64,000 bases of DNA. It comes from DSUN01 sp035527715. GTDB lineage: Bacteria; Planctomycetota; PUPC01; DSUN01. A program made the translations under genes and the position numbers. This document shows, in pieces, positions 26,834 through 34,643 of this stretch. Below the pieces are notes generated by a model. It saw only the letters and a program-made list of their open reading frames with translations, made no database searches and was not told the origin of the DNA. The stretch spans positions 26,983 to 90,982 of the forward strand of contig DATKZY010000257.1 in assembly GCA_035527715.1 (NCBI GenBank), read 5' to 3'. Position 1 is the stretch's first letter. Every line of letters begins with the position of its first letter.

Positions 26834-26874
26834 CCCAAGCCTCCCGCAGGTTCCGAACCTGCGGGAGGCTTGGG
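26834..26874. repeat. 20-bp perfect inverted repeat, single-base centre
   Basis: The left arm 26834–26853 (begins CCCAAGCCTCCC) is exactly complementary to the right arm 26855–26874, with one C between. This is cruciform or REP-like, not a standard terminator since no T-run follows. It may insulate the convergent units on either side. Confidence 0.7.
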
Positions 26875-26881
26875 GCAGGCG

Positions 26882-26910
26882 GGTAGGGCGTGCATACCTG
26901 CACGCGGAAG
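26882..26910. repeat. 29-bp dispersed hairpin repeat, copy 2 (inverted)
   Basis: Exact reverse complement of 11046–11074, with the internal stem GCGTGCA/TGCACGC at 26888–26905. The word GCATACCT is also present in the hairpin at 26759–26794. Confidence 0.7.
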
Positions 26911-27595
26911 TGCGTGGCCCAAACCGAATTGTCAAAGAACAGGTGCGGCGGCCCGACGCTACTTGCGTTGGCTATGCGTTGGCCGGCCGCCTCCGAGGCG
27001 CGCTCGAACAGGATGCCCCGTGGCCGCCGGACGGCCACGAGCGAATTCGGAATGCGGATTTCGGAACGCGGAATTCACAAGCTTCCGCACTCCGCATCCC
27101 CCACTCCGCATTCTCCTCCTGCCGGGCTTCTCCCATCCCGGCGGGGCAGGGCTTCGGCCTTGATGACAGGAGCCTTGCCTGCCCTTCGAGCGCCGCTCGT
27201 ACCACGGGACAACGCCCTATCTCCGGGCAGGGCATTCTCCCGTGCGTAGTCCATCGCCCCGCCACCGATGGGCGGGGCAAGATTGTCAGAGAGCCTAGGG
27301 ACCACAGGGACCTAAGGGGCCAAAGGGACACAAGACGGCGAGGCACCTGTCCCCTTGGTCCCTTTCGTCCCTCCTTCCCTCTCCACCATGATCTACGCAT
27401 CGTGTCCGACGACTCGCCAGTAGCTCCGGGGCTTAGGGGGAGGTCGGCCTTCGCAAGAGCTTGGGGGCAGGACACTTCAGGCGGGCGGACTCGACGCAAG
27501 AAATTCTTTCCGTACTGCCAAATGTCGTCTTACGTACTGCATGGGCAGAGTCCTCCTACCCAGGCAGCTTGGCCGCAGAGGGGGATGGGGGGCGC

Positions 27596-29116
27596 TTACT
27601 TCGCTTCCGCCAGATCCTTGACGTAGATGCTCTTGTACTCGATGGGGTCGCCGTGCTGCTGGAGGCCGAGGGTGCTGGCGTGGGGCTGGGTCTTGAGCGC
27701 GGCCTCGCGGATGACCTCCTTGCCGTTGAGGAGGACGGTCACCTTGTTGTCCTTGACGGTGACGACAAAGGTGTTCCATTCGCCGACGGCGCGGTCTTCG
27801 CGGGAGAGGGGGATGTAGGGGTTGCGCTCGCCCTCGGCCTTGGGCTTCCAGCCGCCGCGATGCTCCCACATTTCGCCCGAGCCCATCGCCCAGGTCCAGA
27901 TGTTGAGCTGGGAGCTGTCGCGGACGAATACCCCGCTGTCGGCCTGGCGGGGCAGCCGCCAGTCCACGCGGAGCACGTAGTCGGTGAACGCCTGCTTGGT
28001 GCGGAGGGTGCCGCTCTTGCCGTCGTAGCGGATGATGCCGTCCTCGACGAGCCAGTGCTCCGCCTGGTTGCCCTTGGCGTCCCACGCGCCGAGGTCCTTG
28101 CCGTCGAAGAGGGGCGTCCAGCCGGCCATTGTCGTGAAGTCGGGCTTCGCGGGCAGCGGCTTGCCGGGCGAGGCGTCGGCCTTGAGATCGCCGAGTGCGA
28201 ACTGGATGCCGTCGAGCACGTGGCGGAGGAACTTGGCGTCCTGGAACGTCGCCGGCTCGTGGCCGAGGGCGGTGTAGAACACACGGCCGCTGCCTGCGGC
28301 CCTCACCCAACTGATGGGGTAGTCGCCGTCGGGGCGCTCGGCGGTCATGCTCTGGGGCGCTTTGTCGGCCTCGATGCTCAGGAGGACGTGGAGCGCCTCG
28401 CGGCTGTAGGGGGCGGTGAAGGCGTAGATGTCGTCGCTCGCGGTGAAGCCCTGGCCGCCGAAGGCGGCGTTGAGCGGGTGCTGCGGGTCGTCGAGCTTCA
28501 CGGGCACGGCCTGGTGCGACCACCAGGCGTGGCCGGCGTGGGTGCCGCCGATCATCGCGTTGAACTCGGGCCAGGCGAGTGCGGTGCAGGCCGCGTTGTG
28601 GATGCCGACGAGGCCCTTGCCGCCGTTCACGAAGTCCAGCAGGGCTTTCTGGCGGGCCTCGTAGGCCGGCTTCTCGTTGGGATTGAGGTCGCGGGGCGTC
28701 CTGTAGAGCTTGCGCTCCAGGTAGATGTTGGCCAGGACGATGGCGTCAAAGACCTTCAGCCCGTCGGGAGTGTCGAAGACCTTGGGGTCGTTGGCAATCG
28801 TCGCCTCGAAGGCGCCGGCCTTCTTGCCGAGCGTCTCGATGGCCAGGGCGCAGTGGGCGGCCGAGGGGTGGGGCACGAACTTCATTCCCTGGTTCTTCTG
28901 TGCGGTCTCGAGGTCCTTGGCCGATTCGGTGAAGACGAGCACCCTGCGGGGCTTCTCGGGCTTGACGGCGGCCTTTTCGGGCGCGGCGGCCGCAATCTTC
29001 GCCAGCGCCTCCTCGCCCACGAAGGGCTTCAACTCCTCGGCGGGCGTGGCCGCCAGGGCCAGCCCGAAGCCCAATGCCAGCACCCCAACGCACAAGCGCA
29101 CGGCCCAGTGTGACAT
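27596..29116 (-). CDS. Secreted ThuA-like / DUF1080 (3-keto-disaccharide hydrolase) fusion
   Basis: A 506-residue protein with a signal peptide (LCVGVLALGFGLALA). Residues about 55–290 are ThuA-like: RRVLVFTESAK, a GLVGIHNAAC segment, GGTHAGHAWW and VFYTALGHE, the amidotransferase-like fold seen in trehalose-utilisation proteins. Residues about 305–506 are DUF1080: GWTPLFDGKDLGAW, YVLRVDWRLP, SGVFVRD, GEWNTFVV and LNGKEV. Related DUF1080 proteins hydrolyse 3-keto-glycosides made by Gfo/Idh/MocA oxidoreductases, which this genome has. ATG 29116 follows GGAGG nine bases upstream; codons further upstream are shadow sequence. It is the last gene of the minus-strand run. Confidence 0.85.
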   Translation of the reverse strand: MSHWAVRLCVGVLALGFGLALAATPAEELKPFVGEEALAKIAAAAPEKAAVKPEKPRRVLVFTESAKDLETAQKNQGMKFVPHPSAAHCALAIETLGKKAGAFEATIANDPKVFDTPDGLKVFDAIVLANIYLERKLYRTPRDLNPNEKPAYEARQKALLDFVNGGKGLVGIHNAACTALAWPEFNAMIGGTHAGHAWWSHQAVPVKLDDPQHPLNAAFGGQGFTASDDIYAFTAPYSREALHVLLSIEADKAPQSMTAERPDGDYPISWVRAAGSGRVFYTALGHEPATFQDAKFLRHVLDGIQFALGDLKADASPGKPLPAKPDFTTMAGWTPLFDGKDLGAWDAKGNQAEHWLVEDGIIRYDGKSGTLRTKQAFTDYVLRVDWRLPRQADSGVFVRDSSQLNIWTWAMGSGEMWEHRGGWKPKAEGERNPYIPLSREDRAVGEWNTFVVTVKDNKVTVLLNGKEVIREAALKTQPHASTLGLQQHGDPIEYKSIYVKDLAEAK

Positions 29117-29159
29117 GTGACCCACGCCTCCTTTCCTGAGTGGCCTCATCCCCAGCGCC

Positions 29160-30269
29160 CTACGGCTGCTTCGGGGCAGGCGGGTGGTGGCCGGGGACGA
29201 GCGGGGTCGGCTGCGGAATCTGCTCGTCGCCGGCCTCGAGGGTGACGGGAACGGTCTGCTCCTTGTCGCCGCGCTTGAATCGGACGGACACGGTGTCGCC
29301 GGCGACGTGGCGGCCGAGGAGCACCCGCAGCGCCAAGAGGTCGCGCACCGGCTTGTCGCCGATGGCGAGGATGACATCCTTGGCCTCGATGCCGGCCTTC
29401 CTGGCCGGGGAGCCCTTGAGGACATCTCGGACGACGACCCCGCCGCCGGGCGCAGAGCCGGGCTGGGGCTGGATGCCGAGGCGGCCGGGGCGGATGACCT
29501 CGCCGGCCCTGAGCCGGGCCAGGATCGGCTCGGCGTCGGAGAGCGGCACGGCGAAGCCGATGCCGGAGTCGTACCACTGCACCCCCTGGCCGGCGGCGCC
29601 CCCGCCCGGGGCGAGGGGGACGCAGATGCCGACGACGCGGCCCTCGATGTCCACCAGCGGCCCGCCGTAGTTGGCGGGGGAGAGATTGGCATCGGTCTGG
29701 ACGGCCTTGCCCGAGAAGCGTTCGAGCGCGCTCAGGATGCCGGCCGAGAGGGCCGGCGCGTCGCCCCCGTAGCCGACGCCCATCGAGACGACCCACTGGC
29801 CGACCTTGAGCTCGCCGCGCGGCGCGAGCGCCGGCACGGGCAGGTCCTTCACCCCCTCGACCTTCAGGAGGCACAGGCCGCGAGTCTCGTCGCGCCCGCA
29901 CAGCTTCGCCACGTGGCGCGAGCCGTCCTGGAGCACGACCGTGATGATGGGGGGCTGGCGCAGGAAATTGAACGTGCTGGTGACGATAGAGCCGTCGGAC
30001 GAGAGGATGAGGCCGGTGGTCGGCCCCTCGCCGGGCTTGCTGATCGTGCCGATGCGCCGGCGGGGCCTGGGCGCGCCCTTGGCCTTGGGCGCCGGCGGGC
30101 GCGGGGCGACGCCGCCGTAGCTCTCGATGGTCACGAGCGAAGGCAGGACTCTGGCGACCGCGGCGCGGAATGCCTTGGAGACGAGGCGGGGGTCGGCCTC
30201 CTGCTCCGCGGCCCCCGCGGGGGCACACGTCGCGGCGAGCAGGAGGCACCACGCGAGGAGTCGTGACAT
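29160..30269 (-). CDS. HtrA-like protein with PDZ domain, catalytic triad lost (copy B)
   Basis: A 369-residue protein with a signal peptide (LLAWCLLLAATCAPAGA). Residues about 35–250 have the trypsin-like HtrA fold, and residues about 260–345 a PDZ domain (GVVVRDVLKGSPARKAGIEAKD). The catalytic positions are replaced: the histidine site reads IVTSTFNF (Phe100 in place of His), the aspartate site GLCLLKV (Gly131), and the serine site ANYGGPL (Tyr201). It is therefore a probable pseudoprotease that could bind peptides or scaffold. The GTG at 30275 is an alternative start. The start codon lies inside an 11-bp inverted repeat. A ThuA–DUF1080 gene follows 43 bases downstream. Confidence 0.8.
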   Translation of the reverse strand: MSRLLAWCLLLAATCAPAGAAEQEADPRLVSKAFRAAVARVLPSLVTIESYGGVAPRPPAPKAKGAPRPRRRIGTISKPGEGPTTGLILSSDGSIVTSTFNFLRQPPIITVVLQDGSRHVAKLCGRDETRGLCLLKVEGVKDLPVPALAPRGELKVGQWVVSMGVGYGGDAPALSAGILSALERFSGKAVQTDANLSPANYGGPLVDIEGRVVGICVPLAPGGGAAGQGVQWYDSGIGFAVPLSDAEPILARLRAGEVIRPGRLGIQPQPGSAPGGGVVVRDVLKGSPARKAGIEAKDVILAIGDKPVRDLLALRVLLGRHVAGDTVSVRFKRGDKEQTVPVTLEAGDEQIPQPTPLVPGHHPPAPKQP

Positions 30270-30296
30270 TCTCACATTCTCAGGGATGTGAGAATG
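30267..30296. promoter_or_regulatory. 11-bp inverted repeat covering a start codon
   Basis: CATTCTCACAT (30267–30277) and ATGTGAGAATG (30286–30296) are exact complements around an 8-base loop. In the minus-strand mRNA the hairpin stem includes the ATG of the downstream HtrA-like gene and its weak ribosome site. Folding would hide the start, so translational control is possible. Confidence 0.5.
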
Positions 30297-30355
30297 ACGC
30301 CGAGGCTGGGGAACCGCGTCCGGGTGGGCGCCAGTGTGGTGGGACGCAACGTGTC

Positions 30356-31441
30356 TCACTTCGGCTTCTCCGGCTTCGCGGCGAGGGTGAGGAAGACGGT
30401 CTTGATGGTCATTCCGCGCTTGAGGAGGAACGGGACATCCTGCCCCGACTTGAGCTTGGCGACGGCCTCCTCGTACTCGCGACAGGTCCGCACGACGTCC
30501 TGGCCGATGGCGAGCACCAGGTCGTCCTTGCGGACCCCCGCCGCGTGGGCGGGCGAGCCGGGGGCCACGCTGTCCACGTAGGCCGGCGCCCTCTCGCCGC
30601 TGAGCTTGAAGAGGCGGATGCCCACATAGGCCCCCTGGCCCTTGGGCGGGGCCTCGTCGGGCGGGGCGGGGGGCTCCTCGTCGTCCTTCCCCTCGACGAA
30701 GCGCTGGAGCATGTCCACCGGCACGGCGTAGTTGATGCGCGTGCGGGTGTTCACGCTCTGGAAGAGCTTGCCGATCATCCCGACGAGCTTGCCCTCGAGC
30801 GTGCACACGGCGCCGCCCGGGGCGCCGGGGTTGCTCGTGATCGCGTCCACCAGCAGGATGTCGCCCTCGTAGGGCACGTCCTGCGTGCGATGGCGGGCCT
30901 CCATCTCGGCACGGACGGAGACGATGCCGAGGCTGACGGAGAGGGGCTCCTCGACCGAGGCGACGTTGAAGGCGTTGCTGATGGCGAAGACCCAGTCGCC
31001 CTGTTCGACGCGGGCGCCCTCGGCCAGGTTGAAGTAGAGAGGCGTCTTCGCCTCGATCTTGAGCAGCACGGCCTGGAGCTTCTCGCTGCGGCGGACGGTT
31101 TCCGCCTCGAAGCGGCGGCCGTCGGGCAGCACGACTCGGAGCGACTCGCCGCTGAGGTAGATGCCCTGGGCGGCGAGGATCAAGCCGTCGGGCGAGACGA
31201 GGAGGCCCGTGGCATAGCCGTGCTCGCGGCCGGCCCCACCGCCGTAGAGGCGCGCGCAGCGCTTCTGGGCATAGTCCATCGCGTCGCGGAAGGCGCCGCT
31301 GTCGTGCGTCCCGGGCGCTCTCGCTTCCTGGGTGGCACGGGCATCCTGCCCGTGGGCCACAGGCGGGACGCCTGTGCCACCCATGCAGATGGCGAAGAGG
31401 GCGGCCATTGGCTGTTCGATCGGGAACCGCAACGTCCTCAT
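30356..31441 (-). CDS. HtrA-like protein with PDZ domain, catalytic triad lost (copy A)
   Basis: A 361-residue protein with a degenerate trypsin-like domain (about 50–250) and a PDZ domain (about 270–350: GAYVGIRLF, YVDSVAPGSPAHAAGVRKDD). The serine site reads NPGAPGGA (Pro208 in place of Ser); the His and Asp sites are LILAAQGIY and LQAVLLKI, both without the catalytic residue. It is predicted non-proteolytic. Its ATG overlaps the stop of the active HtrA gene (ATGA), so translation is coupled. Residues 20–40 are encoded by a dispersed palindromic repeat (31330–31382), giving a GGTGVPPVAHGQDARAT segment that is not part of the protease fold. No clean signal peptide is visible. Confidence 0.75.
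   Translation of the reverse strand: MRTLRFPIEQPMAALFAICMGGTGVPPVAHGQDARATQEARAPGTHDSGAFRDAMDYAQKRCARLYGGGAGREHGYATGLLVSPDGLILAAQGIYLSGESLRVVLPDGRRFEAETVRRSEKLQAVLLKIEAKTPLYFNLAEGARVEQGDWVFAISNAFNVASVEEPLSVSLGIVSVRAEMEARHRTQDVPYEGDILLVDAITSNPGAPGGAVCTLEGKLVGMIGKLFQSVNTRTRINYAVPVDMLQRFVEGKDDEEPPAPPDEAPPKGQGAYVGIRLFKLSGERAPAYVDSVAPGSPAHAAGVRKDDLVLAIGQDVVRTCREYEEAVAKLKSGQDVPFLLKRGMTIKTVFLTLAAKPEKPK
31330..31382. repeat. 53-bp dispersed palindromic element within a coding region
   Basis: The ends GGGTGGCAC (31330–31338) and GTGCCACCC (31374–31382) are complementary. Inside are two smaller hairpins (CGGGCA/TGCCCG and AGGCG/CGCCT). Translations of this type (TGVPPVAHGQDARAT) recur, from general recollection, in planctomycete and other environmental genomes. 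Here it extends the N-terminus of the copy A HtrA-like protein in frame. Confidence 0.6.
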
Positions 31442-33276
31442 TTGGCGCCCTCCGGAGGGAGGAAGGCGTCGTCGGGCAGGGCGGCCACGGCCTCGGCCGT
31501 GGCCACGACGAACTCGAGCGCGACCCGCTCCTCGAGGCCGACGACGCGAGCCGTGCGGTGCGGGATGCGGATGCCCGCGACGGGACGGTAGTCGGCGAAT
31601 GCCCAGGCCCCGTCGGCGCCCTTCTGAGAGGAGTCCACGGCGGCTTTGAGGAGGCGAACGCGCGGCGAGTCGGCGTCGAGCACGCTGAACCAGAACAGCA
31701 GCTTGCTGCCGGCCTTGTCCTCGACGCGGAGGCGGAAGGCCCGCTGGCCGAGCGCCTTGTCGCCGCCCTCGAGCTCGACGGCGGCGAAGGCGTCGAGCGG
31801 CTTGTCCTGGGCGAACGCGGCGAGGGCGCGCGCGAGGGCGACATCCGTCTCCTTCAGCGCGTCCGCCTGGTCCCGCTTTACGGCCGGCTCGCCCGGCACG
31901 TGGCGCCAGAAGGACTTGCCGTCGAATGCCCAGGCGGCGCCCTTGGGCAGATCGCCGTAGCCCTCCAACACGTCCACGCGGAACCGGCCGTCGGCGGCGC
32001 GCAGGACGCGGCGCCGGCCGACCGGCTTCCCGTCGGCGACGACGGTTTCCTCACAGCGCACTGCCGGAGCGGTCTGGGCCGCGGCGTTGCGGAGGAACTC
32101 GCGCCAGCGTCGGAGGGTGCGCTCGCACTCCCGGCGGTTGAGGTCCTTGCTCATGATCTTGCCGGGCTCGAACTCCGGCCGGGGCGGGGCCTTCGCCTTC
32201 TCCTTTGGCTCGGGCGCCTTCTCCTTCTCCTTGGCCTTTGGCATGGGGATCCGCGCGTCGGGGCGGCGTTGGGGCATCTGGCCGTAGGGGAGGGCGCGGA
32301 GGCGCAGCCACACCGTCCTCTCGCCGCCGGCGTTCCGGAAGGTGACGGAGGCCGGCCACTCGGCGGGATAGGTGGTGATGAGGTTGAGATAGTGGTTGGC
32401 CGTGCGGATGCGGATGCCCTCGAAGGCGATGAGCTGGTCGCCGAGGCCGAGGCCGAGCTTGGCGACGGCCGAGTCCTCGTTGATCTGGTTGCAGGTGACG
32501 CGGCCCGCGTCGTCCTGGAACGTGGCATCGAGGGTGGCGTGCTGGCAGACCTTGGTGGCGAGGAGTTCGGCGAGGAAGTTCTTGGCCTGCTCGATGGAGA
32601 TGGCGTAGCCGACGCCGACGTTGACGCGCCCCCGCTCCTCGAAGGAGCCGCGTCCGTTGATGCCAATGACCTGTCCCTGGAGGCTGAAGAGGGGGCCGCC
32701 GGAGTTGCCGGGGTTGATCGAGGTGTCGAACTGGATGCAGTTGCCGTAGACGAGGGTGCGGCCGCCGCGCTCGCCGGGCTGGAAGCGCTCGATGCCGCTC
32801 ACGATGCCCAGGGTAACCGTGGGGCAGAAGTCCTCGGCGAGGACGAAGGGGTTGCCCATCGCCATCGCCCAGTCGCCCGGGTGGACGGCCTGCGAATCGC
32901 CCAGCGGCGCGGCGGGGAACTTGGGCTTGCCCTTGAGGCGGATGACGGCCAGATCGCCGCCGGGGTCGGTGCCGATGAGCTCCCAGTCGTAGAGCCCGCC
33001 GTCGGCGAGGCCCGCCTTGCCGGCGCGGCCTGCGGCGCGGACGACGTGGTGGTTGGTGAGGGCGAAGCCATCCTCGTCGAAGAGCACGCCGGAGCCGCCG
33101 CCGCGGTCGGTGGTGGGGCCGTAGATGGCGACGACGGCGCCGTAGACGCTCTGGACCGCCTGGACGCGTGCGGCCTCGGCGGCCTTGACGCGGGCCAGCT
33201 CCTCGGGGGAGAGCGCGGGCGGCGCGGCCGCAAGGGCCACGCTCGCCAGCCAGAGGACGCACAGGGCCTGCCTCAT
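31438..33276 (-). CDS. HtrA-like serine protease with intact triad and long C-terminal region
   Basis: A 612-residue secreted protein (signal peptide ALCVLWLASVALA). The trypsin-like domain at about 35–235 has all catalytic residues: His77 in TNHHVV, Asp108 in GGDLAVIRL and Ser192 in NPGNSGGP. A PDZ-like region follows at about 260–340 (LGLGLGDQLIAFEGIRI), then a Lys/Glu/Pro linker (about 360–390). A C-terminal domain of about 210 residues (RFRVDVLEGYGDLP, GKSFWRHVPGE, VAGIRIPH) is reminiscent of lipoprotein-carrier-like beta-sheets. HtrA proteins degrade or chaperone misfolded envelope proteins. The ATG overlaps the upstream stop by one base, with GGAGG seven bases ahead. The next two genes are its catalytically dead paralogues. 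Confidence 0.85.
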   Translation of the reverse strand: MRQALCVLWLASVALAAAPPALSPEELARVKAAEAARVQAVQSVYGAVVAIYGPTTDRGGGSGVLFDEDGFALTNHHVVRAAGRAGKAGLADGGLYDWELIGTDPGGDLAVIRLKGKPKFPAAPLGDSQAVHPGDWAMAMGNPFVLAEDFCPTVTLGIVSGIERFQPGERGGRTLVYGNCIQFDTSINPGNSGGPLFSLQGQVIGINGRGSFEERGRVNVGVGYAISIEQAKNFLAELLATKVCQHATLDATFQDDAGRVTCNQINEDSAVAKLGLGLGDQLIAFEGIRIRTANHYLNLITTYPAEWPASVTFRNAGGERTVWLRLRALPYGQMPQRRPDARIPMPKAKEKEKAPEPKEKAKAPPRPEFEPGKIMSKDLNRRECERTLRRWREFLRNAAAQTAPAVRCEETVVADGKPVGRRRVLRAADGRFRVDVLEGYGDLPKGAAWAFDGKSFWRHVPGEPAVKRDQADALKETDVALARALAAFAQDKPLDAFAAVELEGGDKALGQRAFRLRVEDKAGSKLLFWFSVLDADSPRVRLLKAAVDSSQKGADGAWAFADYRPVAGIRIPHRTARVVGLEERVALEFVVATAEAVAALPDDAFLPPEGAK

Positions 33277-34463
33277 CACTTCGCCTCCCGAATCACGCGG
33301 GCGTCGCACCAGTTGGCGCGGTCGGCCAGGTCGAGGTCCTCGCCCCAGTCCACGAGCAGCGTGAGCCGCAGGGCGTTGGCGACCTTCAGGCGGACATCGG
33401 CGGGGCCGTCGGTGCCGCGCATGGCCTTGCGGAACAGCTCCTTGCCGTCGGCCAGCACGGCGAAGACGCAGTTGCCCTTGCCGGCGGCGCTCGCGTCAAT
33501 GCCGATCGTGGCCGCGAACAGGTCGTACCTGCCGTCGAGCGCGTAGCTGAGGCGGCAGCGCGAGTGGACGCCCAGCCCCTTCTCGTACACCGTCTTGCCG
33601 AGCGTGAGGGGCTGGTCGAGCACGCTGCGGTCGCGCTGCCACGGCCCGGCAAAGGTCACCAGCGGCTCCTCCACGACCTCGATGGGATCGAGGTCCGACA
33701 GGAAGGCGCAGCGCGAGCTGCGCACGGCGAGGCGGCACACGGCGTCCCAGGGCACCGCCAGCTCGAGCTTGGCGGCGACCTCGAGGGTGAGCCTGCCGCT
33801 CTCCATCCCCTTCACGAAGGCCCAGAGCGACGAGCCGTCCTTGAGGTGGACGAGGCACTGCCCCGTGTGGTCCGGGGGCCCGCTTCGGTGGGCGAGCACC
33901 AGCCCGTAGACCTTCGCCCTTGGGACCTTGCGCTCGGCGTCGTTCCAGATGAAGCGGACCTCCCCGCCGGCGATGGCCTGGAGCCCGCCGCGGATGGCTT
34001 GCACCGTGCCCTCGGTGATGGCGAAGAGCTCGTCGAGCCGCAGCTCCTCCTCGGCAATGCTGGCCTCGAAGGCGTGGGGCATGGCCCCCGGCGCCTCGCC
34101 GGGCGCGGCGTTGAGCCGCACGGCGCGCACCAGGGCCAGCGGCAGCGCCAGGCTGTTGCCATAGGGCCACTTCAGCGACAGGATCTGGCCATCGAACGAC
34201 ACGCTCTGAGCGTGGAGGACGCCACCGGTGGCGAGATGCACGTCGCAGGGCGCGGGGGCGGGGGAGGCGAGGGCGGCACGCTCGATGCGGCGAAGCCCCT
34301 GGAGGTCCACGGCCTGGGGCCGCCCCTGGCAGCGCACCGCGCCCTGGGCGTCAATGGCCGCGACCGTGTCCTGGAACGCCGAGCCATCGAGCAGAACGAG
34401 CTTGTCGGCCGCCTGGCCGACGGCTGCCAACAGCAGCCAGGCCGCGCCAGCACACCATGTCAT
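33276..34463 (-). CDS. Secreted NPCBM-domain protein
   Basis: A 395-residue protein with a signal peptide (CAGAAWLLLAAVGQA). Residues about 18–250 are beta-rich with no domain I recognise. Residues about 270–395 are an NPCBM (novel putative carbohydrate-binding module) domain: the motifs LGVHSRCRLSYALDG and FAATIGIDASA are diagnostic, then VFAVLADGKELF and VDWGEDLDLADRANW. The ATG at 34463 lies within the terminal repeat of a 148-bp palindromic element that fills the upstream gap, so the native start region may have been remodelled; longer frames upstream translate the element itself. The stop shares one base with the ATG of the HtrA gene. Confidence 0.75.
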   Translation of the reverse strand: MTWCAGAAWLLLAAVGQAADKLVLLDGSAFQDTVAAIDAQGAVRCQGRPQAVDLQGLRRIERAALASPAPAPCDVHLATGGVLHAQSVSFDGQILSLKWPYGNSLALPLALVRAVRLNAAPGEAPGAMPHAFEASIAEEELRLDELFAITEGTVQAIRGGLQAIAGGEVRFIWNDAERKVPRAKVYGLVLAHRSGPPDHTGQCLVHLKDGSSLWAFVKGMESGRLTLEVAAKLELAVPWDAVCRLAVRSSRCAFLSDLDPIEVVEEPLVTFAGPWQRDRSVLDQPLTLGKTVYEKGLGVHSRCRLSYALDGRYDLFAATIGIDASAAGKGNCVFAVLADGKELFRKAMRGTDGPADVRLKVANALRLTLLVDWGEDLDLADRANWCDARVIREAK

Positions 34464-34603
34464 CCTGAGCGGAGTGGAACGACGCGAAGGATCTCTCAGG
34501 GGAGGTCGCCGCCAGGAGACGCGGGCCGTTGGGATCGGGGTGTCTCCCTGAGAGATGCTTCGACTGCGGCCGCCTGGAGGCGGCCTTCGCTCAGCATGAC
34601 ATG
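34456..34603. repeat. 148-bp palindromic (MITE-like) dispersed element
   Basis: The ends are complementary except for one base: CATGTCATCCTGAGCG at 34456–34471 versus CGCTCAGCATGACATG at 34588–34603. Inner arms containing GAAGGATCTCTCAGGG and its near-complement (about 34487–34503 and 34549–34565) extend the pairing. Sequences of the form GTCATCCTGAGCG...GAAGGATCT are, from general recollection, common non-coding repeats in many environmental bacteria. It occupies nearly the whole gap between two genes of the minus-strand run. Confidence 0.7.
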
Positions 34604-34643
34604 AGATGAGGCGCTGGCTGTGACCCATGGCAAGAAACGCGGG

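Larger units (their letters stand above)
26079..27595. other. Gene-poor convergent intergenic region with palindromes and gene debris
   Basis: No reading frame here has a ribosome site, a recognisable domain or the codon bias of its neighbours. It holds a stem-loop CCGGCGGCT/AGCCGCCGG (26153–26172), paired short GC-rich inverted motifs such as GTCCCGCAGGGAC-type repeats to about 26340, two degenerate copies of a gene end (26490–26730), three strong hairpins (26759–26910), an A/T-richer stretch with repeated AATGCGGA-like words (27040–27110), and a stretch of GGGAC-like words (27295–27365). It separates convergent transcription units. Confidence 0.6.

Noticed and set aside
26079..27595. Several 60–240-residue open frames in the convergent intergenic region
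   Set aside because: They lack ribosome sites, have Pro/Arg/Ser-rich shadow composition, cross perfect palindromes, and contradict one another on both strands.
34463..34628. Longer N-terminus for the NPCBM protein from 34628
   Set aside because: The added residues translate the palindromic element and precede a clear signal peptide at ATG 34463.
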